Source: Leeuwenhoekiella blandensis MED217 (lineage in GTDB: Bacteria > Bacteroidota > Bacteroidia > Flavobacteriales > Flavobacteriaceae). Taken from it: a stretch of DNA of 64,000 nucleotides. The notes beneath the pieces were generated by a model. That model saw only the letters and a list, made by a program, of their open reading frames with translations, was not told the origin of the DNA and did not search any database. The DNA lies in contig NZ_CH672395.1 of NCBI RefSeq assembly GCF_000152985.1, forward strand, positions 1 to 64,000, in the 5' to 3' direction. Below, piece by piece: positions 7,833 through 17,351 of the stretch; position 1 is the stretch's first letter, and the number at the start of each line of letters is the position of its first letter. Made by a program: the position numbers and the translations under genes.

Positions 7833-7856
7833 AATAACCTTTCATTTTAACCACTT

Positions 7857-7864
7857 TAAAAGTA
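7857..7864 (-). promoter_or_regulatory. Candidate -7 element for the thioredoxin-apbE operon
   Basis: The minus strand reads TACTTTTA, close to TAnnTTTG, about 25 nt upstream of the start codon. The palindrome at 7886-7901 lies just upstream, where the -33 region is expected. Confidence 0.4.
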
Positions 7865-7885
7865 GTGCTCATTTTCTATAGATCT

Positions 7886-7901
7886 TGTAACTCGAGTTAC
7901 A
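7886..7901. promoter_or_regulatory. 16-bp perfect palindrome, candidate operator
   Basis: TGTAACTCGAGTTACA is perfectly self-complementary over 16 bp. It lies in the 103-bp gap upstream of the thioredoxin-apbE operon, about 54 bp before the start codon and near the expected -33 element. No T-run follows, so it is not a terminator. The shape fits a site for a dimeric regulator, which is not identified. Confidence 0.55.
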
Positions 7902-7935
7902 TAGATATAAACGAAAAAAAAGGCTATTTAGTTTT

Positions 7936-10638
7936 TTAGACTTCCTTCTCAGTAAAAGGCGTATTGATGTCTAGAATCTCATTGATAAGTTTCAGAAGGT
8001 ATTCTTCAAAGGTTTGCAGCAATTCTGAAGTTACTGCCGTGTCTTTGTCTTGGCTAAGCTTTAAGAAGCCAGAATTCAAGTTTTTAAATGAAATTATACC
8101 CGCTTCACAAGCACCGGGAAGGCCTTCACTTTTAGAAAGCATCAAGGCATAGCACAATACTTGAAATGCTTTAGACTGCTTTTTATAATCTGAAATGAGT
8201 GTTTCCCAGTCCTTTATTACCAGTTGTCCACGATCGACTTTGCCGGTTTTATAATCGAGAATACGGGTGACTTTATTTTCAAGATCGAGGCGGTCAACAG
8301 TTCCTTTAAGCTTAATTTCTGGAGTAAGCTGAATCGTATATTTGGCTTCTAGAGCTTTGATGATAATCTCTTTACCTGATTTAACCGATTGAAGTTCAAG
8401 GTTGAGAAAATTCAGTACAAACTGCTTGGCAACATTAAATATGATTAGGTTTTTACCTGTTTTAATGTTGAGTGCATTGTAATGCAATTCAAATTGATGT
8501 TGTACTTCAGCGTTTACCTGTTTTAAAATTTGCTGAAGTATTTCTTCGGTTAAGATGGTGTTGAGGTAGGGTTTATACAGGTTTTCTAGCGATTCGTGCA
8601 CCACCGTTCCTAAAGTGTTGTGCGCGATAACATCTTCTACTGCTTCCAGTTCTTCAACACCTAGAACATATTTATAATAAAAATCAATAGGGTTTCTAAT
8701 GTAGGTGCTTAAAGCCGAAGGTGAAAATCCGGAAGCTGCGTGTTTTTTGATTGCTTCAATGATCTCAGGAGTCTTTTCAACTTGTTTTAAGGTGACCGGC
8801 TCAAGACTTACGGGCGCGCTAGCACTTTGTTCCTGATACTGATAACGAGCATTAGGATCTGTGGCGAGCTGTAATAAAAACCGGCTCTTTTCTCCGCTGT
8901 TGAGACCACCTGCTTCATTGTTATAAATGAGGTTCACCTTTTGAGCGCGCTGAAGAATTCTGAAAAAATGATAGGCATAAATAGCATCCTTTTCACGATA
9001 GGTAGGAAGCTTGGCTTCGATTTTTAGATCAAAAGGAATAAAGCTGTTTTGACTTTTTCCCGAGGGAAACGTGCCTTCATTAAGAGAAGTGATTATGATG
9101 TTTTTAAAATCGAGCACACGAGACTCTAAAACTCCCATAATCTGCAGTCCTTGATAGGGATCCCCTTTAAAGTCGAGTGTTTCCTGACTTAATAGTTCCT
9201 TATAAAACTGTTTAAGTGTGCGTAAGTCGTTGAGGTATGTATAGGTGTCGTTTAAGTTTTTTAAGCGTGTGAACAGTTCTAGAAATGCGTGTAAAAATTC
9301 AAGCTGAAGCCAGTTTTTTTGAGGAAACAGGATTTCCTTAATGGCTTGAATACTTTCTAAAATATACTCGAGTGCACTACTGCTAGAATTTTGCCAGGAA
9401 GAGAATAGGAGTTTGGCGTTATCAGAAGCATTGGAGTCAATAATAAATTGAGGTTCGAGGTAGATCAGATTTTTTTCGGTAATCGTTCTTTTTAAAATTT
9501 CGCGTTCTCCATCAAGTAATAGTATTGCATACTGTTGGTCTAACAATGACAATACATCTTTGTAATAATAACCCTGCCCTTGCTTGTTGATCTGTAGTTG
9601 AAACCAACTTTCAAAAAATGCTGCTTGAGCTACCTGTTCTAGGGGTAGCCCCATAGTGACGTTAAGGTGCTTTATTGAAGCGGGTAGCGAATTGAGCAAA
9701 GGCAAAAGCAAATGCTCATCTCCCAAAATTACAGCAGTCTCGTTAAGTTCAGCATTGGATAGATTTTCTAAGAGTTGGCCTACATACTTTACTTGCCCAA
9801 CGTGTTGAGCGATTCCTGTTGCAGTAATGTTCTTTTCAACGTTAAAATTTGATTGCTCTACAGGAAAGGCAAAGTTTTTGTCGGCGGCAGCATTCCACTT
9901 TTTAAGATAGGTTTTGATAAATCTACTGGCGACGTGATTTTGATCTTCGAGAAAATAGGGATCGATGTCCCAGTATATTTTGGTATTCGGTCTTTCTAAA
10001 AAACGATCTATTATTTTTTGTTCTGCGGTGTTAAGCGCATTAAAACCACAAAAAAGAACATATTCTTCATTTTGGTCGAGATAGCGTTCAAGGTTTTCTA
10101 CCGCTTTTCTGTAAAGCATACCTTGATACCCTAAGCCTAGACGTTCGAGGTGTTGTTTATAATGCTCATAATAGCTGCTGATCGATTTCCAAAAGATCAA
10201 ATAATTAGAAATAAGTTGAGAATCCTGATCTGTAGACCAATGATTCAGTTCTTTAATAGCAGAGAGGTAATCAAAAAACGAATTGGTATCAATAAGATGG
10301 CGATCAATTTCATTAAAATCACCTAAAAGCGTTTGTCCCCAACCTAAGAAATTAAGGAAGGATTCTGGATTGTCACCTTCAAAGTGCGTTTGATAGGTGT
10401 GGTAAAGTTCAACCTGTAACTGCGTCTGAGATGCCGCTGTTAATCCTGAAATCTCTTCTACAAGTTCTTCAATACTAATAGTTTTGGGAAGAAAACAAGT
10501 AGTTTCTTGGAGTTGAAGCTTTAAACGCTGAAGAAAAAAATTACCCGCGCGTTTGGAGGGCAGTACCACTACAGTTTGTGTAAGGGGTAATTGAGATTTT
10601 AGAAGGTTATTTATTACTTCATCTATGAATGTAGTCAT
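7936..10638 (-). CDS. addB: AddB-like helicase/nuclease subunit, PD-(D/E)XK family
   Basis: 900 residues. The N-terminal part opens with VVLPSKRAGNFFLQRL, as in Bacteroidota AddB/RexB subunits, in a degenerate helicase fold. A GTFPSG segment lies mid-protein. The C-terminal RecB-type nuclease is clear: SALSTYIRNPIDFYYKYVLG, then HESLENL, then LKGTVDRLDL and ILDYKTGK, containing the catalytic Asp and the Asp-x-Lys. AddAB resects double-strand breaks for RecA-mediated repair. The partner addA lies further upstream on the same strand, separated by ompA. I see no four-cysteine iron-sulfur arrangement in the nuclease as in Bacillus AddB. Distance from a textbook AddB makes the symbol slightly less certain than the family. 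Confidence 0.85.
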   Translation of the reverse strand: MTTFIDEVINNLLKSQLPLTQTVVVLPSKRAGNFFLQRLKLQLQETTCFLPKTISIEELVEEISGLTAASQTQLQVELYHTYQTHFEGDNPESFLNFLGWGQTLLGDFNEIDRHLIDTNSFFDYLSAIKELNHWSTDQDSQLISNYLIFWKSISSYYEHYKQHLERLGLGYQGMLYRKAVENLERYLDQNEEYVLFCGFNALNTAEQKIIDRFLERPNTKIYWDIDPYFLEDQNHVASRFIKTYLKKWNAAADKNFAFPVEQSNFNVEKNITATGIAQHVGQVKYVGQLLENLSNAELNETAVILGDEHLLLPLLNSLPASIKHLNVTMGLPLEQVAQAAFFESWFQLQINKQGQGYYYKDVLSLLDQQYAILLLDGEREILKRTITEKNLIYLEPQFIIDSNASDNAKLLFSSWQNSSSSALEYILESIQAIKEILFPQKNWLQLEFLHAFLELFTRLKNLNDTYTYLNDLRTLKQFYKELLSQETLDFKGDPYQGLQIMGVLESRVLDFKNIIITSLNEGTFPSGKSQNSFIPFDLKIEAKLPTYREKDAIYAYHFFRILQRAQKVNLIYNNEAGGLNSGEKSRFLLQLATDPNARYQYQEQSASAPVSLEPVTLKQVEKTPEIIEAIKKHAASGFSPSALSTYIRNPIDFYYKYVLGVEELEAVEDVIAHNTLGTVVHESLENLYKPYLNTILTEEILQQILKQVNAEVQHQFELHYNALNIKTGKNLIIFNVAKQFVLNFLNLELQSVKSGKEIIIKALEAKYTIQLTPEIKLKGTVDRLDLENKVTRILDYKTGKVDRGQLVIKDWETLISDYKKQSKAFQVLCYALMLSKSEGLPGACEAGIISFKNLNSGFLKLSQDKDTAVTSELLQTFEEYLLKLINEILDINTPFTEKEV

Positions 10639-10650
10639 AGGTTAAAAATA

Positions 10651-10680
10651 AAAAACGCCCTGAATTATCAGGGCGTTTTC
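10651..10680. terminator. Intrinsic terminator after ompA
   Basis: AAAACGCCCTGA and TCAGGGCGTTTT form a long perfect stem with a short AT loop. It lies 40 nt downstream of the ompA stop on the minus strand and ends just before the addB start, so it insulates addB from the strong ompA promoter. Confidence 0.9.
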
Positions 10681-10719
10681 CATTTATATTATTTCAGATA
10701 AAATCTGAAAAGAAGTGTC

Positions 10720-12105
10720 TTACTCTAAAGTAAGTTTTACACGTCTGTTAAGTTGCATACCAGCAGCTGTAGTATTAGGAGCGATTGGCTGCTCTTCACC
10801 GTAAGCTTTGATAGATAACTGGCTTGCATTAACACCTTCTTTACTTGTTAAGTAATCTACAACAGATTGTGCTCTTCTTTCAGAAAGATCCATGTTGTAT
10901 GCGTTGCTTGCGCGGCTATCAGCGTGACCTTCAACCTCAAAAGAAGCAGTAGGATATTCTTTAACGATACTAGCGATTCTAGCTAGAGTCTCGTAAGAAC
11001 TTGTTCTAATAGTTGCTTTATCAGTATCAAATAAGATACGACCAGCTTCACCATTCAATACTTCTAATACAGAAGCATCAACTTCAGGACATCCATTGTT
11101 AGAAGCAGGACCAGCTACATTAGGACAGTCATCATCTTTATCTGCAACACCGTCACCATCAGCATCAGCGAAAGGACATCCGTTGTTAGAAGCAGGACCA
11201 GCCTCATTAGGACACTCGTCTTCAGAATCAATTACACCATCACCGTCTGCATCAGGGCAACCGTTAGTTGCAGCAGGACCAGCAACATCTGGACAAGCAT
11301 CTTCGTTATCAGGGATTCCGTCACCGTCAGTATCAGGGCATCCGTTAAATTCTGGTAAACCAGCTACTTCAGGACAAGCATCTTCAGAATCTTTAATTCC
11401 GTCACCGTCAGTATCAGGACATCCGTTGAACTCAGGTAAACCTGGAGTTTCTGGACATTCGTCTTCGTCATCGTAGATTCCGTCACCGTCAGTATCAGTT
11501 CCTCCGAAAGCAAAACCAATTCCTACTACGTGTTGCATGTGTCTGGTGTAATAAGTACCAGGCATCATTGCGTGCTTGTAAGTAGATGATACATCAAGGT
11601 TGATGTTGTCGCTTAACCAAAATTTAATACCTACAGTACCGTTAAGGGTTCCGTGACTTGGCATATCACCAATGAACACGTAACCACCACCACCACCTAG
11701 GTAAGGGTCAAACCAACCGCCTTCTCCAAAAAGAGCGTCACGGAAGCTATAAGAGAACATACCATCAACAGAGTAGTATGCTAGATCATCAACAGGAAGG
11801 TCTCCCATTTGATCAATTTTGTTGATAGAACCTCTAACGCCAAATGCAAATCCAGCACCTACGTAGCGACCTACGTAAAGAGTAGAAACAGAAGGAAGGA
11901 TATTCCAGTGATCTCTAACGTTGAAATATTCGTCAGGGAATCCTCCGGTTAAAGGTCTGTTATCTGGTGGATATACAGGATAGGTATCCACTGCATTAAC
12001 CCCTATACTAATAGCCCAAGGGTTATTTTTGTCTTGTGCGTTTGCAGTACTCAGACCCACGAAGGTCAAAGCCGCAAACAGAAATAATTTAGTAAGATTT
12101 TTCAT
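10720..12105 (-). CDS. OmpA family outer-membrane protein with thrombospondin type-3 repeats
   Basis: 461 residues from the ATG at 12103-12105. An upstream in-frame ATG would add 23 hydrophobic residues before the signal peptide MKNLTKLFLFAALTFVGLSTANA, so the shorter start is preferred. After an N-terminal beta-barrel of about 200 residues come five calcium-binding repeats of the DTDGDGI..D.EDECP..GP type (about residues 208-350), then an OmpA/MotB peptidoglycan-binding domain with ILFDTDKATI, VEGHADSRAS and LSERRAQSVVDYL. Such proteins are abundant porin-like anchors linking outer membrane and peptidoglycan. It is monocistronic, with a strong terminator and a long AT-rich upstream region. 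Confidence 0.95.
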   Translation of the reverse strand: MKNLTKLFLFAALTFVGLSTANAQDKNNPWAISIGVNAVDTYPVYPPDNRPLTGGFPDEYFNVRDHWNILPSVSTLYVGRYVGAGFAFGVRGSINKIDQMGDLPVDDLAYYSVDGMFSYSFRDALFGEGGWFDPYLGGGGGYVFIGDMPSHGTLNGTVGIKFWLSDNINLDVSSTYKHAMMPGTYYTRHMQHVVGIGFAFGGTDTDGDGIYDDEDECPETPGLPEFNGCPDTDGDGIKDSEDACPEVAGLPEFNGCPDTDGDGIPDNEDACPDVAGPAATNGCPDADGDGVIDSEDECPNEAGPASNNGCPFADADGDGVADKDDDCPNVAGPASNNGCPEVDASVLEVLNGEAGRILFDTDKATIRTSSYETLARIASIVKEYPTASFEVEGHADSRASNAYNMDLSERRAQSVVDYLTSKEGVNASQLSIKAYGEEQPIAPNTTAAGMQLNRRVKLTLE

Positions 12106-12564
12106 GTTAAGTAAGTAAAATTTAAGTGTTAATTGAAGCAAATGTAATTTGTTAAAATCTAGCAACAAAGCCAAATTTAATAAAAATCATCAGTGAAATT
12201 TAATATTGAGTCATTCTATACTTGATTTTGTTGCTTAATCTTTGTTAAATCACATTGTTTATTTTAATCAATTCACCGAAAACTAAAACTATTTAAATAA
12301 GTCTATTGCTCTTTTCGGTTTGGTTGTTTAACATTTACAGGGGTAAAAGTAGTTTGTTAATGCAAAGCCACAAAATGACAAGTGATAAAGTTTTATTAAA
12401 CCTTTATTGAAAATAATACCTTGTTATAAGGTGTTGACATACAGCGTTTAATTTGTTTTTAAAGCTTTGTGATGTGGGTTAAACCCTAAGAATAAGTTGT
12501 TTAAATGTATTTTTAGACTTTGCTGATTATGAATATTTTAGGAATTTACACTATTTATAAAATG
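12106..12564. other. 459-bp intergenic region upstream of ompA
   Basis: Strongly AT-rich, with no open frame that looks coding and no RNA gene that I can recognise. It must contain the ompA promoter (minus strand) and the 3' end of the addA transcript, but I could not fix a convincing TTTG/TAnnTTTG pair or a terminator hairpin. The leader of ompA is probably long. Confidence 0.5.
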
Positions 12565-15500
12565 TTAAAGCAAAACAATAGGGTTTTGGTCATTTAGATA
12601 GATGAGTGCTTTTAAAATCACCTTATAGTTCATAGTTTCCAAAGTTGTTGCATACTGCTCAACTTGGTTTTTATGTGTGGCATTAGGAGTACCTGTTTTA
12701 TAGTCGAGTAGCCAAACTGAATTGTTTTTGCCTATTTCAACGCGGTCAGGTCTTATTGTTTGTCCTTTACTGTTAATATCGCGCTCATTTAGAATAAGAT
12801 GCTTGTGATTAAAAAAACCAATTTCTTCCAAAGCACTTATTAATGTTCTAAGTTGTGTGCTGAGTTGGTTTACGTCTTTTTGTTCGATCCAGCCTCGGGT
12901 AAGTGCTTTATTTACGGCGCTATCAATATCAGCGATGGTTTTTATGCCGGCCATGAGTTCGTGTATAATATTTCCCATAGAAAGCGCTTCTTGCCTAGAG
13001 TCGTCCCATAACGCTTCGGCCTGTGTAACAATGCTAAGGTCGTGATCTTCACGGGCAGTGCTTAGCAATCTCAGCGTTGAGGCTTCTTTGGATGCTGGCT
13101 TCGATCCTGATTTTCGCGTTGCGTCACCAAAACTATAAAAACGGGTTTCAGACTCATATAGGTTTTTGGAGCTCAAATACTGCACAAATAAATCTGCAAA
13201 GTTTTTGGGTTCCGCATTATCCTTGCCGGTTTTAGATATGATGTGTAATTGTTCAACACTACGCGTTAAAGCAACATACAATACATTAATAGTATCAAGC
13301 TGCTGCTGTATGCGTTTGTGATGATAAAGCATAGCAGTTTGTTCGTTATACTCCGTCAACTCAGCTTTTTGTCCTAATAAAAGCGCTTCAAAGCCCTGAT
13401 AATTATCGCTTTCAGGGAGATACCAATTGTAAGTATCGGTGTGATTGGAGTATAATTCGGTATGAGCAAACGGATAAATTACTACCGGAAACTCGAGCCC
13501 TTTGGCTTTATGAATGGTCATAATTTGAACCGCCTCTGAAGTTGGTGGTGTGCTTATACTCAACTTGTCTTGTTTGCGATTCCACCAGATGATAAGTTCT
13601 GGAATACCGCCTGAATTTTTTTGAGCAAAGTCAAAAATAGCATCTAAGAAAAACTGTAAATAGGCGCCTCCGTTTTTGTTAAGGTCAAAGCATCTTATGA
13701 TATATTCTGCGGCTTCATAAATAGGCAATAACGCGCATTGTTCAAAATCAAAATTGTTGATTTGATGTGATAATTGCTGAAACAAGTTGGCACCGGTATA
13801 CTTAAGATGTTCTTTGTAGAACTCGTGTGCATTTTCAACCTCCAGATAATTCTTAGCAAGATATTCTAAGATATTTAAGGTGATTGCAGAGGATTGAGGC
13901 TCAATGGTGTAATGCAGTAGATTTATGATAAACTGAACCTGCGGAGATTGTTTCAGTAATAAACTTTCACTAGAGATGACCGGAATATTTTCTTCTTGAA
14001 GGCGTTGCGCGATGGCTACACCTTCTGAATTTCTACGTACCAAGATACAGAGTTCGCCAAGCTCAAAGTTATTTGAAACACAGGTTTCAATGGTTTTTAC
14101 GACCTCATCTAGATAAAGCGGAGTTAATTCATCTACCGTATTTCCTTCAATAAAATTAAGCGTGACTTGACCACCTATACGATGATTGATTTGTTGTGCG
14201 TTGCCTGATTTGTAAATGTTTTCATATTCCGCATAAGAAAAATCGCTTGAAACGTGCGTAAAAAACTCATTGTTGAAGTTTATTATTTGATCATAGCTGC
14301 GGTAATTCTGAGGGAGATCAATGGTTTTTTTATCCTCGTTCTGAAAAGGGTTAACCTCCGATTTTGATAAACGTATAAATTGTTCTGCTTCTCCACCTCG
14401 CCAACGGTAAATGGCTTGTTTGGGATCGCCTACCAGCATAACACTGTTAGAAACACTTTCGGTTTGACTCGTACTCACAGCATTATCAATAAGCGGCACC
14501 AGATTAGACCACTGAAGAACCGAGGTGTCTTGAAACTCGTCGATAAAATAATTCTCGTAGCGTTCCCCGAGACGCTCATAAATAAATGGCGTAGGTTGAT
14601 TGGCTATATTTTTATGAATAAGCTCATTAAAATCGGAAATCAACACGAGGTTATTTTCAGATTTTATTTTTTCTACTTCTTGTTGAATGAGCTGAAGCAA
14701 GGAGAGCGGCGTGATTTTTTTGTACAACTCCTCGTTAAGTTTCAGTTTAAAAATCAAAGGTTTTATTGCATTAAACTGTGATGTAATTTCAGTAGAAAGC
14801 TTATCTAAAATTGCCTTGATGGGCTCTTTCTGACTTTTTGTGTACATCGGTTCTTGACCTAAATTCTGTACCCATTTCGTATTAAAATTCACATTAAAAT
14901 CACCTTCAGCCATTTTATCAAGCGCTTTAGGTAAATATTTACGAGTGAAATGTGTGGCTTCTAATCCGTTTGACGCTATGAAGGTGATCAAGGCGGAAGC
15001 AGCTTCTTGAATTTCCTTTTCTAGATGTTTAGTTGATGTTTTTAGATAAGCTTTAAGTTGCTCAAAATCATCAAGTGACTTAGACTTGATGCGTTGCAGG
15101 TATTCCCGGTCATTTTCACTAAGTAGCAACTTGCTTATATCATAAAAGTCTCGGGAGATGTCCCAACTTTTATCGTTATCAATTTTCTCAAGAGCATAGT
15201 CAAGTAAAACGCGGGTTATGTTTTGATCTTTTCCGGCTTTATCGATAAGGCTGTCTACAGCTTGTTCTAATACATCTTGTGTGTTTAATTCAACTTCAAA
15301 GTTTTGCGGAATTTTGAGATCGTAAGCAAATGTGCGTATGATGCGATGTGTAAAATTGTCTATGGTCACCACATCAAATGAAGCATAATCTTGAACAATG
15401 TGTTTTAAAATGCGTTTTGCTTTATTCTGAATTTCGCTGCGCTCCAAACCGGTTTCTTCTTCAACTGCTGAGAGCATTGGGTTGTCTTGAGTAAAAATGG

Positions 15501-15708
15501 CATCACTAGAGAAATCCTGTAAATTCTTGATGATACGTGTTTTCATTTCGGCAACTGCCTTATTGGTAAATGTAATGGCAAGAATGCGTCTATACTTAAA
15601 ATCATTACTGCTTTTAAAAAGAATGCTCAAGTAATTTTTGACAAGAGCAAATGTTTTTCCGGCACCTGCCGAAGCATTATAAACAGATATGGAGTGGTGA
15701 TTTTGCAT
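12565..15708 (-). CDS. addA: AddA-like UvrD/Rep helicase-nuclease
   Basis: 1047 residues with complete superfamily 1 helicase motifs: Walker A ASAGAGKTF (Lys18), ILAITFTNKAVAEMKTRI, DEFQDTS (Walker B), GDPKQAIYRWRGGE, a late TIHKAKGLEFPVVIYP and LYVALTR. The C-terminus has a RecB-type nuclease with IRPDRVEIG and WLLDYKTGTP. This fits AddA, which pairs with AddB in double-strand break resection. It starts 236 nt from sodA, which is divergent. The C-terminal nuclease appears complete, with the Asp and the Lys of the DYKTG motif present. Confidence 0.92.
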   Translation of the reverse strand: MQNHHSISVYNASAGAGKTFALVKNYLSILFKSSNDFKYRRILAITFTNKAVAEMKTRIIKNLQDFSSDAIFTQDNPMLSAVEEETGLERSEIQNKAKRILKHIVQDYASFDVVTIDNFTHRIIRTFAYDLKIPQNFEVELNTQDVLEQAVDSLIDKAGKDQNITRVLLDYALEKIDNDKSWDISRDFYDISKLLLSENDREYLQRIKSKSLDDFEQLKAYLKTSTKHLEKEIQEAASALITFIASNGLEATHFTRKYLPKALDKMAEGDFNVNFNTKWVQNLGQEPMYTKSQKEPIKAILDKLSTEITSQFNAIKPLIFKLKLNEELYKKITPLSLLQLIQQEVEKIKSENNLVLISDFNELIHKNIANQPTPFIYERLGERYENYFIDEFQDTSVLQWSNLVPLIDNAVSTSQTESVSNSVMLVGDPKQAIYRWRGGEAEQFIRLSKSEVNPFQNEDKKTIDLPQNYRSYDQIINFNNEFFTHVSSDFSYAEYENIYKSGNAQQINHRIGGQVTLNFIEGNTVDELTPLYLDEVVKTIETCVSNNFELGELCILVRRNSEGVAIAQRLQEENIPVISSESLLLKQSPQVQFIINLLHYTIEPQSSAITLNILEYLAKNYLEVENAHEFYKEHLKYTGANLFQQLSHQINNFDFEQCALLPIYEAAEYIIRCFDLNKNGGAYLQFFLDAIFDFAQKNSGGIPELIIWWNRKQDKLSISTPPTSEAVQIMTIHKAKGLEFPVVIYPFAHTELYSNHTDTYNWYLPESDNYQGFEALLLGQKAELTEYNEQTAMLYHHKRIQQQLDTINVLYVALTRSVEQLHIISKTGKDNAEPKNFADLFVQYLSSKNLYESETRFYSFGDATRKSGSKPASKEASTLRLLSTAREDHDLSIVTQAEALWDDSRQEALSMGNIIHELMAGIKTIADIDSAVNKALTRGWIEQKDVNQLSTQLRTLISALEEIGFFNHKHLILNERDINSKGQTIRPDRVEIGKNNSVWLLDYKTGTPNATHKNQVEQYATTLETMNYKVILKALIYLNDQNPIVLL

Positions 15709-15878
15709 GCAGTCAAGTTACTAAATTACGCGATGTTGACTTCGGCAACTTTAATAAAGATATGTAGCAAATGCACTCAGACTTTTAGGTTTTGATGCTG
15801 TTTTGAGATTTTTGACGATACCCTGCTGAAAATGAACCGTCTTTGTGCAAACCTTAAGAGTATTATAACACAAGATAC

Positions 15879-15909
15879 TTTAGATAAGCCGTGTTAAATA
15901 GTAACTTTG
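15879..15909 (+). promoter_or_regulatory. sodA promoter
   Basis: TTTA at 15879-15882, a 19-nt spacer and a perfect TAACTTTG (-7 consensus TAnnTTTG) at 15902-15909. The start codon is 35 nt downstream. Confidence 0.65.
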
Positions 15910-15944
15910 AGATTCAACTATTCTATTAACGAAAAAAATAAAAT

Positions 15945-16553
15945 ATGTCTTTTCAACTTCCAGAATTAAAATATGCTAAAGATGCATTAGAGCCTCATAT
16001 CGATGCAAAAACTATGGAAATTCACCATGACAAACATCATGCGGGTTACACCAGCAAATTAAATGCTGCTATTGAAGGTACAGATCTTGAAGGTAAGACT
16101 ATCGAGAATATTCTTATCAACCTTGATATGACTAACAAGGCAGTACGTAATAATGGTGGAGGTTTTTACAATCACAGTCTTTTTTGGGATGTGATGTCAC
16201 CAGACGGTGGAGGAGAGCCAACCGGCGAACTAGCAGAAGCAATTAATGCTGCTTTTGGTTCTTTTGAAGCGTTTAAAGATAAATTTAGTAGCGCTGCAGG
16301 AACTCAGTTTGGTTCAGGTTGGGCTTGGTTATGTGTACACGAAGGTGGTAAAGTAGAAGTTTGCTCTACACCAAATCAAGATAACCCATTGATGCCTGAA
16401 GTAGGTTGTGGAGGAACTCCAATTTTAGGAATTGATGTTTGGGAGCACGCGTATTACTTAAAATATCAAAACCAGCGTCCAGCGTATATCGATGCATTCT
16501 TTAATGTGATCAACTGGCAAGAAGTTTCTAGCAGATATGCTCAGAATAAGTAA
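15945..16553 (+). CDS. sodA: Superoxide dismutase, Fe/Mn family
   Basis: 202 residues, the usual length. It converts superoxide to hydrogen peroxide and oxygen in the cytoplasm; there is no signal peptide. Metal ligands are visible: His in [11 protein letters not shown] near residue 27, His in YNHSLFW, and Asp and His in DVWEHAYY. A glutamine in the [11 protein letters not shown] loop sits where manganese-type enzymes carry their second-shell Gln, favouring Mn or cambialistic use. It is a single-gene unit with its own promoter and terminator, divergent from addA. Confidence 0.97.
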   Translation: MSFQLPELKYAKDALEPHIDAKTMEIHHDKHHAGYTSKLNAAIEGTDLEGKTIENILINLDMTNKAVRNNGGGFYNHSLFWDVMSPDGGGEPTGELAEAINAAFGSFEAFKDKFSSAAGTQFGSGWAWLCVHEGGKVEVCSTPNQDNPLMPEVGCGGTPILGIDVWEHAYYLKYQNQRPAYIDAFFNVINWQEVSSRYAQNK

Positions 16554-16574
16554 GAAGTTTTAAAACTGAATATA

Positions 16575-16603
16575 AAAGCTCGGCGTAAGTCGGGCTTTTT
16601 TTA
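16575..16603 (+). terminator. Intrinsic terminator after sodA
   Basis: AAGCTCGGC and GTCGGGCTT pair (with G-U) around a GTAA-type loop and are followed by seven T. It is about 20 nt after the stop codon. Confidence 0.85.
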
Positions 16604-16769
16604 TGGGTACTAAAGGGTTTTAAATCCGAGTTTGTTTAAGCTTTAAAAGCAATCCGCAAAGCGGAATTTAAAGTTTTTTAGAACTGAAAGCAGTACGAAG
16701 TATTCTAAGCTTATAGCACAATTAAATTACATCAGGGCAAGCCTGTTTGCCGACAAAGGCAGGCCCATA

Positions 16770-16977
16770 AAGCATTGTTTGAAAACGAATTTTCAATTTC
16801 GAAGCAGGCCTTGGAGTATTAAACCCTTTGGCGGTGCCCAAAAAAGGTGGGAAACCCGTGGTTGAAGAAACGGCTCGCGGCGTGTTTTAGCTCTGTTTTT
16901 CAGTGTATATTTTGAAGAATTATCAGTAGCGACTAGTGTTTGTAAACCTGCTCGCCACCCCGATTTGATGCAAGTAA
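16770..16977 (+). repeat. Tandem intergenic repeat unit, copy 1
   Basis: It begins AAGCATTGTTTGAAAACGA and ends CCCCGATTTGATGCAA. It matches copy 2 along its whole length with scattered substitutions and small indels. Part of it (near 16781-16840) matches the opposite strand of an intergenic segment at 57578. Confidence 0.85.
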
Positions 16978-16999
16978 ACAATCTTAGGGAAAAACCATG

Positions 17000-17206
17000 A
17001 AGCATTGCTTGAAAACGAACTTTCTATTTCGAGGGATGCCTTGGAGTATTGAACACTTTGGTTACCAAAAAAGGTGGAAAACCCGTGATTGAAGAAACGG
17101 CTCGCGGCCTGTTTTAGCTCTGTTTTTTCAGTGTGTATTTTGAAGAATTATCAGTAGCGATTAGTGTTTCTAAACCTGCTCGCCACCCCGATTTGATGCA
17201 AATAAA
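17000..17206 (+). repeat. Tandem intergenic repeat unit, copy 2
   Basis: It begins GAAGCATTGCTTGAAAACGA, 230 bp after copy 1. The best conserved block is GAAACGGCTCGCGGC followed by TGTTTTAGCTCTG, and the stretch ACCTGCTCGCCACCCCGATT near the end is identical in both copies. Confidence 0.85.
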
Positions 17207-17232
17207 AAAGGTGGAAAAAATCCACCTTTTTT
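17204..17232. terminator. Perfect hairpin, terminator for purF
   Basis: AAAAAAGGTGGA and TCCACCTTTTTT form a 12-bp perfect stem with a 5-nt A loop. It lies 120 nt beyond the purF stop on the minus strand and ends repeat copy 2 on the plus strand. The symmetry makes it bidirectional. Confidence 0.75.
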
Positions 17233-17351
17233 GCCCCAAATCTACCATGAACTTAACCTACTTATGTTATGGCAGATACTAAAGTATTACTTCTCTCCAA
17301 CCGAAACCAATCTTTTAGATAAAGTGCGGAATTATTAGTTGAAGCGTCTTT

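Larger units (their letters stand above)
16604..17351. other. Long intergenic region filled by repeats
   Basis: About 750 bp without a credible gene between sodA and purF (convergent). It contains a dyad, GCCTG-TTTG-CCGA-CAAA-GG-CAGGC (16741-16764), of the REP-like type common in Flavobacteriaceae, then two tandem copies of a roughly 205-bp unit, then a perfect hairpin near the purF end. The short open frames in the unit are not conserved between the two copies. Confidence 0.7.

Noticed and set aside
11096-11476. Open reading frame of 126 codons antisense to ompA, rich in Ser, Pro and Gly
   Set aside because: It is the mirror of the repeated calcium-binding segments of the OmpA protein; its repeat pattern is explained by the sense strand.
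11050-11520. Regularly spaced DNA repeats that could suggest a CRISPR array
   Set aside because: The period of roughly 90-100 bp encodes thrombospondin type-3 repeats in frame; there are no unique spacers between identical direct repeats.
10720-12174. Longer OmpA start adding 23 residues
   Set aside because: The extra residues lie ahead of a canonical signal peptide and come from AT-rich leader sequence.
16793-17005. 70-codon open frame within the sodA-purF gap
   Set aside because: It lies inside repeat copy 1; the reading frame is not kept in copy 2 and the protein has no recognisable features.
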